From assembly GCA_034430275.1 (NCBI GenBank), contig DAOUEW010000410.1, positions 1 to 47,997 of the forward strand: a stretch of 47,997 nucleotides of DNA, read 5' to 3'. The position numbers and the translations under genes are program-made. Each line of letters opens with the position of its first letter. The first letter of the stretch is position 1. Shown here in pieces: positions 8,842 through 17,003 of this stretch. This stretch comes from JAUVXJ01 sp034430275 (GTDB taxonomy: Bacteria > Chloroflexota > Anaerolineae > UBA7937 > B3-Chlor). The notes under the pieces were generated by a model that saw only the letters and a list, made by a program, of their open reading frames with translations, ran no database searches and was not told the origin of the DNA.

Positions 8842-9465
8842 ATGGAGGATCGCAGGATGATACTACTGGAGGGCAACATCGGCGCTGGCAAGAGCACCGT
8901 GGGCAGGACCTTGAAGGAGTCGGGCCTGTTCGACTTCATCGAGGAGCCGGTTGAGGCCTGGCAAGACGGTTTCGCCTCCAATCTGCTCGATGCCTTCTAT
9001 AGCGACATGGAACGTTGGGCGTTCACTTTCCAGATCACCGCCTTCGTTACGCGGGCCAAGACCTGGCAAGAGGTGCTCGCCCTCACAAGCCATAGGCGTG
9101 TGGTCCTCGAGAGATCGATTTTCACAGACCGCTACGTGTTTGCGAGCAACAGCCATCATCTCGGTGGGATGACCGACGTGGAGTGGCAGGTGTACTGTGG
9201 GCTGTGGGATTTCCTGGCCACCAACTACTGTGTGGAGCCTGACTGCATTATCTACTATCGCACACCGGCCGAGGTGTGCCTGGAACGCGTCAAAGTGCGC
9301 GCCAGGCACGAGGAGAGCGGTCTGAGTGTGGAATACCTGCGCCAGCTCGAGGCTCTGCACGATCAATGGCTACTCGAGCATCCCGATGCGGTGGTCCTCG
9401 ATGGCACACGGACGTGGAGCGCCGAGGAGATCTGGGACCTGGTGGGTCCGCGCATTGGGGAGTAG
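8842..9465 (+). CDS. deoxynucleoside kinase
   Basis: A 207-residue member of the dNK/dCK/dGK family, which uses ATP to phosphorylate deoxynucleosides to monophosphates in salvage. The P-loop GNIGAGKST is at residues 11-19, with the Glu of EEPVEAW after it. The catalytic ERSIFTDRYVF segment carries the DR-Y pattern, and the lid region has RVKVRARHEE. Length matches the family. The start at 8842 is supported by AAGAGGTGA; the in-frame ATG at 8857 is the alternative. It stands immediately upstream of a BMP-type nucleoside ABC importer with its own promoter, so a shared deoxynucleoside salvage role is likely. Exact base specificity cannot be told. Confidence 0.9.
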   Translation: MEDRRMILLEGNIGAGKSTVGRTLKESGLFDFIEEPVEAWQDGFASNLLDAFYSDMERWAFTFQITAFVTRAKTWQEVLALTSHRRVVLERSIFTDRYVFASNSHHLGGMTDVEWQVYCGLWDFLATNYCVEPDCIIYYRTPAEVCLERVKVRARHEESGLSVEYLRQLEALHDQWLLEHPDAVVLDGTRTWSAEEIWDLVGPRIGE

Positions 9466-9495
9466 CACCCTGGCAGATCGTGTGCCGGGCCATGC

Positions 9496-9524
9496 TTGCC
9501 ATCCGTAGCTGTATGGGATAGAAT
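9496..9524 (+). promoter_or_regulatory. sigma-70-type promoter for the nucleoside importer operon
   Basis: TTGCCA at 9496-9501, a 17-nt spacer and TAGAAT at 9519-9524. Transcription would begin near 9531, giving a leader of about 175 nt before the lipoprotein gene. It lies 30 bp after the kinase stop, so the importer can be expressed apart from the kinase. Confidence 0.65.
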
Positions 9525-9530
9525 CTTACC

Positions 9531-9705
9531 GTTGTTTTGCAGAGGTTGCGCCGTTGACAAGGCGCGCAGTCTCCGATGTGTTTGACAGTGTACACGGAAC
9601 CCAGTCAAGCTGGGAAACGATGGTCGAAGGGAAGGAGGTGGTCTACCCACGGGAACAATCGTAGTCCAAACGCATTCACAGATTACTACGAAAGGGAGGA
9701 AAGTA
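9531..9705 (+). promoter_or_regulatory. structured 5' leader of the nucleoside importer operon
   Basis: Between the promoter and the lipoprotein start three clean hairpins can be drawn: GCGCC/GGCGC (9548-9565, 8-nt loop), CCCAG/CTGGG (9600-9614, 5-nt loop) and GTGG/CCAC (9638-9650, 5-nt loop). The third covers an AAGGAGG-like stretch that is too far from the ATG to be the main ribosome-binding site; the real one is AGGGAGGAAAGTA at the gene. No known purine, preQ1 or other riboswitch core was recognised. A regulatory role is inference. Confidence 0.4.
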
Positions 9706-10758
9706 ATGAAGAGGTGGATCCTGTTTTCAATGGCCATTCTGGTGGCGCTCTCGATGGTGGTCGCGGCCTGCGGCCCCGCCGCCCCATCGCAGCCGAGCGA
9801 ACCAGAGGAGGAGTGCGCGCTCAAAGTCGGCATGGTCTCCGACGTAGGCGGTATTGACGACGCCAGCTTCAACCAGAACACCTGGGAAGGCCTGGTCATG
9901 GCGGAGGAAGAGCTGGGCGTATGCTCCCAGTTCATCGAGAGCCAGGCTCAGGCGGACTACGAGAAGAACATCACGGAGTTCGCCGAGCAGGATTATGACC
10001 TGATCATCACCGTCGGTTATCTGCTGGGCGATGCCACGGCCAAAATGGCGGAGCAGTATCCGGACATCAAGTTCGGCATCGTTGACTACGCCTATGACCC
10101 CGGCATCCCCAATGTAGTGGGCATCGTCTTTGCCACCGACGGGGCGGCCTTCCTCACCGGCTACCTGGGGTCATACTGGGCCGATACTCAGGATCCGGAG
10201 GACCCACAGCTTGGCTACGTAGCTGGCATGCAGATTCCAACTGTGGAGATCTTCGTCGCCGCACACGAGGCTGCGGTGGCGTACTACAATGAGCAGCACG
10301 ATGCGAATGTGCAGATCAAGGGAACGTACGTGGGCGACTTTGAGGCCCCCGACGAGGGCAAGATCCAGGGCGAGTCGCTGATTGACGAGGGTGCGGATGT
10401 CATCTACGGTATCGGCGGCAAGACCGGCAACGGCGGCATCACCGCGGCTAAAGAGCGCGGGGTGTGGGCCGTCGGCGTCGACGTGGACCAGTACAACACG
10501 TTGCCTAACGAGAAGGACATCCTGATCACGTCTACCATCAAGCGTCTGGACAACGCGGTGTTCGGCGTGGTGCAGTCAGTACTCGATGGTACCTTCGCCG
10601 GCGGCGGGGTCTACGTGGGCACGCTGGAGAACGGCGGCGTAGACATGGCCCCCTTCCACGACTTCGAGGGTCAGATTCCCGATGAGATCGTACAAGAGCT
10701 AGAGACGATCAGGGCGGGCATCATCGACGGAAGCATTGACACCGGTTGGGAAGGATAG
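9706..10758 (+). CDS. BMP family nucleoside-binding lipoprotein
   Basis: A 350-residue substrate-binding lipoprotein of the Bmp/PnrA/Med family, which delivers nucleosides to an ABC importer. The signal peptide ends in a lipobox (VVAAC, Cys about 22) followed by an acidic Pro/Ser linker. The mature part opens with VGMVSDVGGIDDASFNQNTWEG, of which the Asp-Asp-x-Ser-Phe-Asn segment is the family fingerprint for ligand binding. ITVGYLLGDAT, GIVFATDGAAFLTGYL and GVDVDQYNTLP also match the family. It is first in an operon with an ATPase and two permeases. A strong intercistronic hairpin follows it, which would favour excess of the binding protein. Confidence 0.95.
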   Translation: MKRWILFSMAILVALSMVVAACGPAAPSQPSEPEEECALKVGMVSDVGGIDDASFNQNTWEGLVMAEEELGVCSQFIESQAQADYEKNITEFAEQDYDLIITVGYLLGDATAKMAEQYPDIKFGIVDYAYDPGIPNVVGIVFATDGAAFLTGYLGSYWADTQDPEDPQLGYVAGMQIPTVEIFVAAHEAAVAYYNEQHDANVQIKGTYVGDFEAPDEGKIQGESLIDEGADVIYGIGGKTGNGGITAAKERGVWAVGVDVDQYNTLPNEKDILITSTIKRLDNAVFGVVQSVLDGTFAGGGVYVGTLENGGVDMAPFHDFEGQIPDEIVQELETIRAGIIDGSIDTGWEG

Positions 10759-10781
10759 CCTCGGCCGACGCAATGTGATCG

Positions 10782-10815
10782 TAGGCGGTGCTGGGTGCTC
10801 ACCCGGCACCGCCTA
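10782..10815 (+). terminator. long intercistronic hairpin after the binding-protein gene
   Basis: TAGGCGGTGC at 10782-10791 pairs perfectly with 10806-10815; inside it a T-G wobble and GGGT/ACCC close a GCTC loop, giving a 15-bp stem. No T-run follows, so it is more likely a partial attenuator or an RNA-stabilising barrier than a full terminator. This fits the common pattern in which the binding protein is made in excess over the membrane components. Confidence 0.75.
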
Positions 10816-10900
10816 TTCTGGAAACAGCCGATTGGCGGGATCAGAGCCTCGCTTCTCTGGCGCTGATACCGCGAATCCGCTGTTACGGAATGGAGCGACA

Positions 10901-12769
10901 ATGACGCCGGTATTGAGGGTAGACAACGCCACGAAGCGCTTCCCCGGGGTCCTGGCCAACGACCACATCAGCTTCGCCCTCAACCATGGGGAGATCCTGG
11001 CGTTCTTGGGCGAGAACGGTGCTGGCAAGAGCACCTTGATGAATATCCTCTATGGTCTCTATGCCCCCGATGAAGGCCAGATCGAGGTGCGCGGCACCAG
11101 AGTCCAGATCGACGACCCCAACGATGCCATTCGTCTCGGTATTGGCATGGTCCACCAGCACTTCCAATTGGTCCCCGTCTTCACTGTGGCCGAGAACATC
11201 GTCATGGGCACAGAGCCGACGCGGGCCTCCTTGTCCTGGCGCACCCTAGGGTTGGTGGGCGCCGCAACTGCGTTGCTTTGCTTCGTGGGAGGGATCTTTG
11301 CCCTTGACGGGCCGGTGCAGTGGCTCCTGGGAGCGGCAATCGGTGGTGGGGTAGTGGCGGGTCTCTTTGGCCTGGTTCTGCTGCTCGGCTGGCTGACCAG
11401 GCCTGGCTTCAGGGTGTACTTTCCCATCACTGCGCTAGGAAGTTGCGGACTCCTGATCGCCTTGGGCCTTTGGCGAGGGGCGCTGGGGCAGATGGGGTTG
11501 TTCGTCCTGCCGGCGATCCTCTGCTCCGCCGCCTCCTATCCCGCGCTGAGAGTGATTCTCACCGCCCTCGACCAAGGCGCCGCGGTGCAGCGCATCCGAG
11601 AGCTGTCGGAGCAGTACGGCCTGGCCGTGGACCCCGATGCGCTCGTCGAGAACATCCCTGTGGGGGTGCAACAGCGCGTGGAGATCATCAAGACCCTCTA
11701 CCGGGAGGCCGAGATCCTCATCCTGGATGAGCCCACGGCGGTTCTCACGCCGCAGGAGACCGAAGAGCTGTTCGAGATCATGCGCTCCTTGACGGACCAG
11801 GGCAAGTCCATCATGTTCATCACCCACAAGCTGAAGGAGGTCATGACCATCGCTGACCGGGTGATCGTGCTGCGCGACGGCCAGCTCGTCGGTGAAAGGA
11901 AGCCTGTGGATACCTCGCCAGAGGAACTGGCCGAGATGATGGTGGGGCGGGAGGTGGAGCTCGTCGTGGAGAAAGGGCCGGCATCGCCCGGTGAAGTGGT
12001 GCTGGAGGTTCATGGTCTGACTGCCGAGGACGGACGAGGTCATGGGGTTGTGCGGGGGGTAGACTTCTTCGTGCGAACTGGCGAGATACTGGGCGTGGCT
12101 GGGGTGCAGGGCAACGGCCAGACGGAGCTAGTCGAGGTGTTGACTGGTCTGCATCCGGCCACCGGAGGCTCGGTCCGCATCCTGGGCCAAGATGTAACCA
12201 ACGCACCGCCGCGGCGGATCACAGAGCTGGGCGTGGCTCACGTTCCCGAGGACCGGCAGCGGGATGGCCTGGTTCTTTCCTTTCCCATCTTCGACAATGT
12301 TGTGTTGTCCACCTACTATCTGGAGCCGTACGCCGAGGGTCCGGTGATACAATTCGAGGAGGTCTACGAATACGCCGACCGCGTGGTGAAGGAGTTCGAC
12401 GTACGTACCCCCAGCATTATCCTCCCCGCCCAAACCTTGTCCGGGGGCAATCAACAGAAGCTGATTGTGGCCCGTGAGTTCTCCCGACCGATCAAGCTGA
12501 TGATCGCCGCGCAACCGACACGGGGACTGGACGTAGGTTCCATTGAGTATATCCACCGCCAGATAGTGGAAAAGCGAGATAGTGGAGTAGCCGTGCTTCT
12601 GGTGTCGGTGGAGTTGGACGAGATTATGGCCCTGTCCGACCGCATCGCGGTGATGTACGAGGGCAGGATCGTAGGCACCTTGGATGCGGACAAGGTGACG
12701 CGCGAGGAGTTGGGCTTGATGATGGCCGGGGCTCGGGTCGAGGAGAAGGAGGGAGCAGCCGTTGGGTGA
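10901..12769 (+). CDS. BMP-type nucleoside ABC importer, double ATPase with a membrane insertion
   Basis: A 622-residue tandem ATPase of the RbsA/BMP type, about 100 residues longer than usual. Domain 1: Walker A GENGAGKST (37-45), Q-loop HQHFQ (85-89), degenerate signature VGVQQ (254-258), Walker B ILILDE (272-277). Domain 2: degenerate Walker A GVQGNGQ, good signature LSGGNQQK (513-520), and the AAQPTRGLDVG segment usual for the family. Between MGTEPTR and QRIRELSEQYG, where relatives have a short link, there are about 118 residues (about 109-226) with four hydrophobic helices. The frame is intact across the insert. ATG 10901 has GGAGCGACA upstream; an earlier in-frame GTG-type start is not supported. 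The next gene overlaps its stop. Confidence 0.93.
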   Translation: MTPVLRVDNATKRFPGVLANDHISFALNHGEILAFLGENGAGKSTLMNILYGLYAPDEGQIEVRGTRVQIDDPNDAIRLGIGMVHQHFQLVPVFTVAENIVMGTEPTRASLSWRTLGLVGAATALLCFVGGIFALDGPVQWLLGAAIGGGVVAGLFGLVLLLGWLTRPGFRVYFPITALGSCGLLIALGLWRGALGQMGLFVLPAILCSAASYPALRVILTALDQGAAVQRIRELSEQYGLAVDPDALVENIPVGVQQRVEIIKTLYREAEILILDEPTAVLTPQETEELFEIMRSLTDQGKSIMFITHKLKEVMTIADRVIVLRDGQLVGERKPVDTSPEELAEMMVGREVELVVEKGPASPGEVVLEVHGLTAEDGRGHGVVRGVDFFVRTGEILGVAGVQGNGQTELVEVLTGLHPATGGSVRILGQDVTNAPPRRITELGVAHVPEDRQRDGLVLSFPIFDNVVLSTYYLEPYAEGPVIQFEEVYEYADRVVKEFDVRTPSIILPAQTLSGGNQQKLIVAREFSRPIKLMIAAQPTRGLDVGSIEYIHRQIVEKRDSGVAVLLVSVELDEIMALSDRIAVMYEGRIVGTLDADKVTREELGLMMAGARVEEKEGAAVG

Positions 12770-14207
12770 AGAACGCGACTCGGCTGATCTCCGTCAAAGG
12801 ATAGCCGGACTGCCACTTTGGCTGCGGCTAGTGGGTGCCGCCATCCTGATAGGTGTGGCTCTGCTGCTCAGTAGGTGGTTGGTCTTGCTGCTGCTGGTAG
12901 CTTTGGGGCTGTGGCCCATCACGCTACTCGTCGGCTTGGCCGCGCTGGCGCTGTTCTCCCTACCACGAGGGGGGTGGAGTTGGATGCGTCCTTGGCTGGG
13001 CGAGCGGTTGCGCGACCTGGCGATTCCGCTGCTCTCTATTCTCACAGCCTTGGCTATCGGCGCGCTGGTGCTGATGTTCACCGATCAGGCGGTTTATCAG
13101 GCGCTGGCCGCCGGTCAGATCTTGGAGGCTCTGCGGCTCGCCTTGGGCAACGTGGCGCGGGCCTACGGAGCGCTATACGAGGGATCTTTCGGCAATCCGG
13201 GCGATATTCTGGAGGCAATCGGGCGCTCGGTGGGCGGTGAGGGGCTGGAGCCGATGCTGAAGGCGGTTCGCGGTCCGAGCGACAGCATGGTTCAGTCGGT
13301 GCCTTATATCTTTGCGGGGCTGGCGGTGGCCCTGGGCTTTCGGGCTGGCTTGTTCAACATCGGCGCTGAGGGGCAGATTGGCGTGGGCTGGATCGCGGCG
13401 GTGATTGTGGGCTTCTCCTTCACAGGCCTACCCATGATTATCCACCTGCCACTGGCGATCCTAGTAGGGTCGATAGCAGGCGGTTTGTGGTCGGCCATCG
13501 CGGGCTTTCTCAGAGCACGAACGGGCGCCCATGAGGTCATCACCACCATCATGCTCAACTACATCTCCTTCCGCCTTAGCGAGTGGCTGTTGTGCGGGCC
13601 GCTCGAGCACATCCAGGGGACCTGCCGTACTCAAGAGATCGCTCCCAGCGCCTACCTGCCGCGCTTCCTCGATCATCCGGCTACGGTGCACTGGGGCTTC
13701 CCGCTGGCCTTGGCGGCCGCGGCTGCAACCGGCTGGTTTCTGTTCAAGACCACATGGGGCTATGAGTTGCGAACGGTTGGGGCGAACCCGGATGCAGCTC
13801 GCTACGGCGGCATGAGCGTACCCAAGACGTATGTGCTGGCCATGTTCCTCAGCGGTTGTCTGGCGGGTCTGGCTGGGGTGAGCCAGGGGTTGGGTATCAG
13901 CCACAATGTGGCTCTGGGCTTTCGGGCCGGCTATGGCTTTGACGCCATCGCTCTGGCGTTGTTGGGCAAGAGCCATCCTACGGGGGTGGTGGCAGCCTCC
14001 ATCATTTTCGGAGTACTCCGAGCAGGTGCGGCTCGCATGCAATCGGTGGCTGGCGTCCCTACCGAGATCGTTCAGATTGTTCAGGCATTGGTGATCGTCT
14101 TCATTGCGGCGCCCGCCATTATCCGGGCTCTCTACCGCTTCCACGAACGGCGCAGAGAAGAGATCGAGGCGGAGATGGCCGTATTCTCGCGCGGTTGGGG
14201 AGCATAG
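12762..14207 (+). CDS. BMP-type nucleoside ABC importer permease 1
   Basis: A 481-residue permease, against about 350 for typical relatives. The conserved core starts near residue 180 (VPYIFAGLAVALGFRAGLFNIGAEGQ, matching the NIGAEGQ family mark) and includes the GAHEVITTIMLNYI segment and the VGANPDAARYGG cytoplasmic loop. The extra 90-100 N-terminal residues contain two to three more hydrophobic helices. The start is TTG 12762, inside the ATPase stop region (8-nt overlap), with GGAGGGAGC before it, so translation is probably coupled. It forms the channel with permease 2. Confidence 0.93.
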   Translation: MGEERDSADLRQRIAGLPLWLRLVGAAILIGVALLLSRWLVLLLLVALGLWPITLLVGLAALALFSLPRGGWSWMRPWLGERLRDLAIPLLSILTALAIGALVLMFTDQAVYQALAAGQILEALRLALGNVARAYGALYEGSFGNPGDILEAIGRSVGGEGLEPMLKAVRGPSDSMVQSVPYIFAGLAVALGFRAGLFNIGAEGQIGVGWIAAVIVGFSFTGLPMIIHLPLAILVGSIAGGLWSAIAGFLRARTGAHEVITTIMLNYISFRLSEWLLCGPLEHIQGTCRTQEIAPSAYLPRFLDHPATVHWGFPLALAAAAATGWFLFKTTWGYELRTVGANPDAARYGGMSVPKTYVLAMFLSGCLAGLAGVSQGLGISHNVALGFRAGYGFDAIALALLGKSHPTGVVAASIIFGVLRAGAARMQSVAGVPTEIVQIVQALVIVFIAAPAIIRALYRFHERRREEIEAEMAVFSRGWGA

Positions 14208-14218
14208 CGGAGGAAGGT

Positions 14219-15493
14219 ATGGCAGTTCAGGCGCGAACCGCCAGCGTCTCCAAGGAGGGTGGCCTCAACTGGAGGAACATACTTGGCACCGTGGTGATGC
14301 TGGTTGTGGGCGGCGGCATCCTGCTGTTGGGGGCCGCTGGCACACAGCCGGGCGACCAGGCCACCTTCACCGATCAGATGCTGGGCACGCTTTTCTCCTT
14401 GTCTGCCCAACCAACGCTGTACGCGATAGGTGTGCTCTGCCTCTTTGCGGCTGGGCTACGCCTGTATCCGGGTCTCACGGCCCTACGTACGTGGCTCACC
14501 CTCGCTCTCGCCGCTCTGGCAGTCTGTGCCTTCCTGGTGTGGATGACGAGTGGCACCAGCCTGAACCTGCCGGGGATGCTCCAGGCTACTCTGCTCGCAG
14601 CCACTCCCCTGACCCTGGGAGCCATGTGCGGTCTCCTCTGCGAGCGGTCGGGTATCATCAACATCGCCATCGAGGGCATGATGCTTTTTGGCGCTTTCGC
14701 GGGCGTGGCTTTTGCGGCCCTGTTCAACAACCTATGGATGGGGCTGATCGCGGCTACCCTCATCGGGGGGCTGATGGGAGCAGTCCACGCTGTGCTTTCC
14801 ATCAAGTACAAAGTCGACCAGATCGTCGCCGGCACCGTGATCAACATCCTGGCGGTGGGCGCCACCCGCTTCCTCAACCTTCGCCTGCTGGAGCCCGCTG
14901 GCCTCAGCACTCCAGGTCACTTCGACACCACGCCCATCCCGCTATTGGCGGATATTCCCATCGTGGGACAGATCCTCTTCAACCACCAGCCCACAACGTA
15001 CATCATGCTAGTTCTCTTGGTGCTTGTCAACTACGTTGTCTTCTTCACTCCTTGGGGGTTGCGAATGCGTGCCTGCGGCGAACACCCGCGCGCGGCGGAC
15101 ACGGTCGGCGTCAACGTCAACCGCATGCGCTACATAAGCGTGATCATCGGGGGGCTCATCGCTGGCATCGGCGGAGCCTACTTCTCGCTGGGCCAGGTGG
15201 GAACCTTCGAGGATGGTATGACGCGGGGGCTAGGGTTTGTGGCACTGGCGGCGATGATCTTCGGCAACTGGAACCCCGTCGGCGGGTTTGCGGCAGCTCT
15301 GCTCTTTGGTTTCGCCAATGCGTTGCAGGTCAAGATGCAGATCATCGAGCCGGTATTGCCCTTCATCAATGTGCCCTTGCCGCCCGAGTTCCTGCAAACG
15401 GCACCCTACGTGCTGACCATCATTGTCGTGGCGGGCGTAGTCGGGCGCGTGAGGCCACCGGAACAGGAGGGTCGAGTCTACGAGAAACAGTAG
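14219..15493 (+). CDS. BMP-type nucleoside ABC importer permease 2
   Basis: A 424-residue permease, against about 310 in typical relatives. The core has the family marks ERSGIINIAIEGMMLFGAF, KYKVDQIVAGTVINILA and MRACGEHPRAADTVGVNV. As in permease 1, the N-terminus carries about 100 extra residues with three or four hydrophobic helices before the core. GGAGGAAGGT directly precedes ATG 14219, 11 bp after the previous stop; the earlier in-frame start at 14195 would overlap permease 1 and lacks a site. It is last in the operon and a strong terminator follows. Confidence 0.93.
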   Translation: MAVQARTASVSKEGGLNWRNILGTVVMLVVGGGILLLGAAGTQPGDQATFTDQMLGTLFSLSAQPTLYAIGVLCLFAAGLRLYPGLTALRTWLTLALAALAVCAFLVWMTSGTSLNLPGMLQATLLAATPLTLGAMCGLLCERSGIINIAIEGMMLFGAFAGVAFAALFNNLWMGLIAATLIGGLMGAVHAVLSIKYKVDQIVAGTVINILAVGATRFLNLRLLEPAGLSTPGHFDTTPIPLLADIPIVGQILFNHQPTTYIMLVLLVLVNYVVFFTPWGLRMRACGEHPRAADTVGVNVNRMRYISVIIGGLIAGIGGAYFSLGQVGTFEDGMTRGLGFVALAAMIFGNWNPVGGFAAALLFGFANALQVKMQIIEPVLPFINVPLPPEFLQTAPYVLTIIVVAGVVGRVRPPEQEGRVYEKQ

Positions 15494-15533
15494 CTGCTTC
15501 TCGCGCCGAGGAGAGAAGAGTAGCGACAAGAAC

Positions 15534-15563
15534 GAGGGGCACGTGACTTCGTGCCCCTCTCTT
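15534..15563 (+). terminator. terminator of the nucleoside importer operon
   Basis: GAGGGGCACG at 15534-15543 pairs perfectly with 15550-15559 around a 6-nt loop, followed by a short T/C-rich tail (TCTTGCTT). It lies 40 bp after the permease stop and before a convergent gene. Confidence 0.8.
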
Positions 15564-15615
15564 GCTTCGATGTCCTACCCGCCGGGCGCTGGCGCGCTGG
15601 CCGGCCCGGATGCGA

Positions 15616-16710
15616 TCATTCCATGAACTCTATGAACTCAATGCTGCTGAGCATCTCTTCCAGAGTGGGGGCATAGTCTCCCCACTCGTCCACGGCGGCG
15701 ACGGCCAGGAACAGGTATCCCCAGTCCTCGTACTCCACGGCGGCGACGAAGCCCTTGATCTCACTGTCGGCTCCGGAGGGAACGCCCGCCAACTCGAAGA
15801 TCAGACCATCGTATTCACCGATCTTCTGCGGACCGACGTCGTTGATCTGGCCGCCTGAGTCAAACGTGAACAGCGCTGCCTCCTCTTCGAACCAGTCTTC
15901 GAGCAGGACATCTCCCATGGAGGAGCTTCTGATCATGAAGGCTGCACCGGCCTCCAGATCGCCGGTATTGATCACGTCGTCCGAGGTGGCGAACACGATC
16001 TGGTCGCTGTCTTCGTCCATAACCCAGTCCTCGGGGTACCAGATCCTTAGACCAAGGTTGTCGCTGGTGTATGTGCCCTCTGGCACGGTGAAGCACACGC
16101 TGCGCAGCATGGCGTCCAGAGTCTCTCCATACTCAGGCCAGTCCTCTTTGACGGAGATGCCCATGAATACGTACGCCAGGCGGTTGTGTTCGGCACCGGC
16201 CATGAACCCCTTCAACTCGAAAGAGGTATCCATGGGTGTGGCTTCGAGGCTGGTGATCACTCCGCGGTCATCGCCGATGGAGATGGGTTCGAGTTCGGTG
16301 GTCACCACATCTTCCAGGTAACTCTCATCCAGAAGTTGCTGGATCGCTTCCTTGATCGACTGTCCTTCTTCGAATTCCGCGACGAAGACGGCGAAAGCGG
16401 CGCCCGTCTCCCAGTCGTCGTCCCACAGCGAGGCAGAGCTGGCAAAGGCGACCGCGTCCGACATCTCTTCCTGGATCCAGGTCTCGGGGTACCAGAGGGA
16501 GATGCCGAGGACGTCACTGGAGTAGTTGGGCTCCTTCACCTCCGTTGTGGGGGTGGGTGGTATCGTGGTCGGCGTGGGGACTGGCGTCGGCTCTGACGAT
16601 GGCGCCGTGGCCGTGGGCTCCGGGCTGGGGCCCGTGCCGGAGCAGGCCAGGATGGAGGAGGATAGCAGCACGACGACCGCCACAAAGAGTGCCATTCGAT
16701 AATGTTTCAT
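15616..16710 (-). CDS. lipoprotein with two tandem PsbP-like domains
   Basis: A 364-residue lipoprotein. The signal peptide has a lipobox (SSILAC, Cys about 22), then a Pro/Thr linker. Two related domains of about 145 residues follow. Each begins with a similar motif (LGISLWYPETWI and LGLRIWYPEDWV), continues through AFAS/FATS, and ends in an EEML/DAMLRS helix. This is a PsbP/DcrB-like fold pattern judged from motifs only. It is extracellular and membrane-attached; the ligand is unknown. AAAGGAAGGAAAGA precedes ATG 16710. A divergent promoter pair lies between it and the TPR gene. Confidence 0.75.
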   Translation of the reverse strand: MKHYRMALFVAVVVLLSSSILACSGTGPSPEPTATAPSSEPTPVPTPTTIPPTPTTEVKEPNYSSDVLGISLWYPETWIQEEMSDAVAFASSASLWDDDWETGAAFAVFVAEFEEGQSIKEAIQQLLDESYLEDVVTTELEPISIGDDRGVITSLEATPMDTSFELKGFMAGAEHNRLAYVFMGISVKEDWPEYGETLDAMLRSVCFTVPEGTYTSDNLGLRIWYPEDWVMDEDSDQIVFATSDDVINTGDLEAGAAFMIRSSSMGDVLLEDWFEEEAALFTFDSGGQINDVGPQKIGEYDGLIFELAGVPSGADSEIKGFVAAVEYEDWGYLFLAVAAVDEWGDYAPTLEEMLSSIEFIEFME

Positions 16711-16740
16711 TCTTTCCTTCCTTTCATGGAGTGTTCGGTG

Positions 16741-16769
16741 ATTCTGCCATGGCTGCAGTGGAAAGGCAA
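16741..16769 (-). promoter_or_regulatory. probable promoter of the tandem-domain lipoprotein
   Basis: On the minus strand TTGCCT (16764-16769), 17 nt, CAGAAT (16741-16746), about 30 nt upstream of the start codon. Each hexamer matches four of six consensus bases. Confidence 0.4.
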
Positions 16770-16864
16770 ATGAGGGTAGGAGCGGGTCCCCATTGCACAG
16801 AGACACGGACATCCGAGGTGCAACCGCTGGGGCGCAGATGGGGGCCATCTGTCGTCAACCGCCC

Positions 16865-16893
16865 TTGACATGACGGCGCAGATGTGCTACACT
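16865..16893 (+). promoter_or_regulatory. sigma-70-type promoter of the TPR gene
   Basis: TTGACA at 16865-16870, a 17-nt spacer and TACACT at 16888-16893. It predicts a start near 16900 and a leader of about 104 nt. Confidence 0.75.
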
Positions 16894-17003
16894 GATGGCG
16901 GGGCCAATGGGTTCGAGGCTTGTGCTCACTGTAGTTGTAGCGGCCTGAGCGCCAACGGCACGGCGATGACAGCAGTGGTTGGTACGAGCTACGGAGAGGA
17001 GAG

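Noticed and set aside
14104..15546. 480-codon open frame overlapping permease 2
   Set aside because: Out-of-frame shadow of a clear permease gene; the composition is His/Arg-rich and unlike a real protein.
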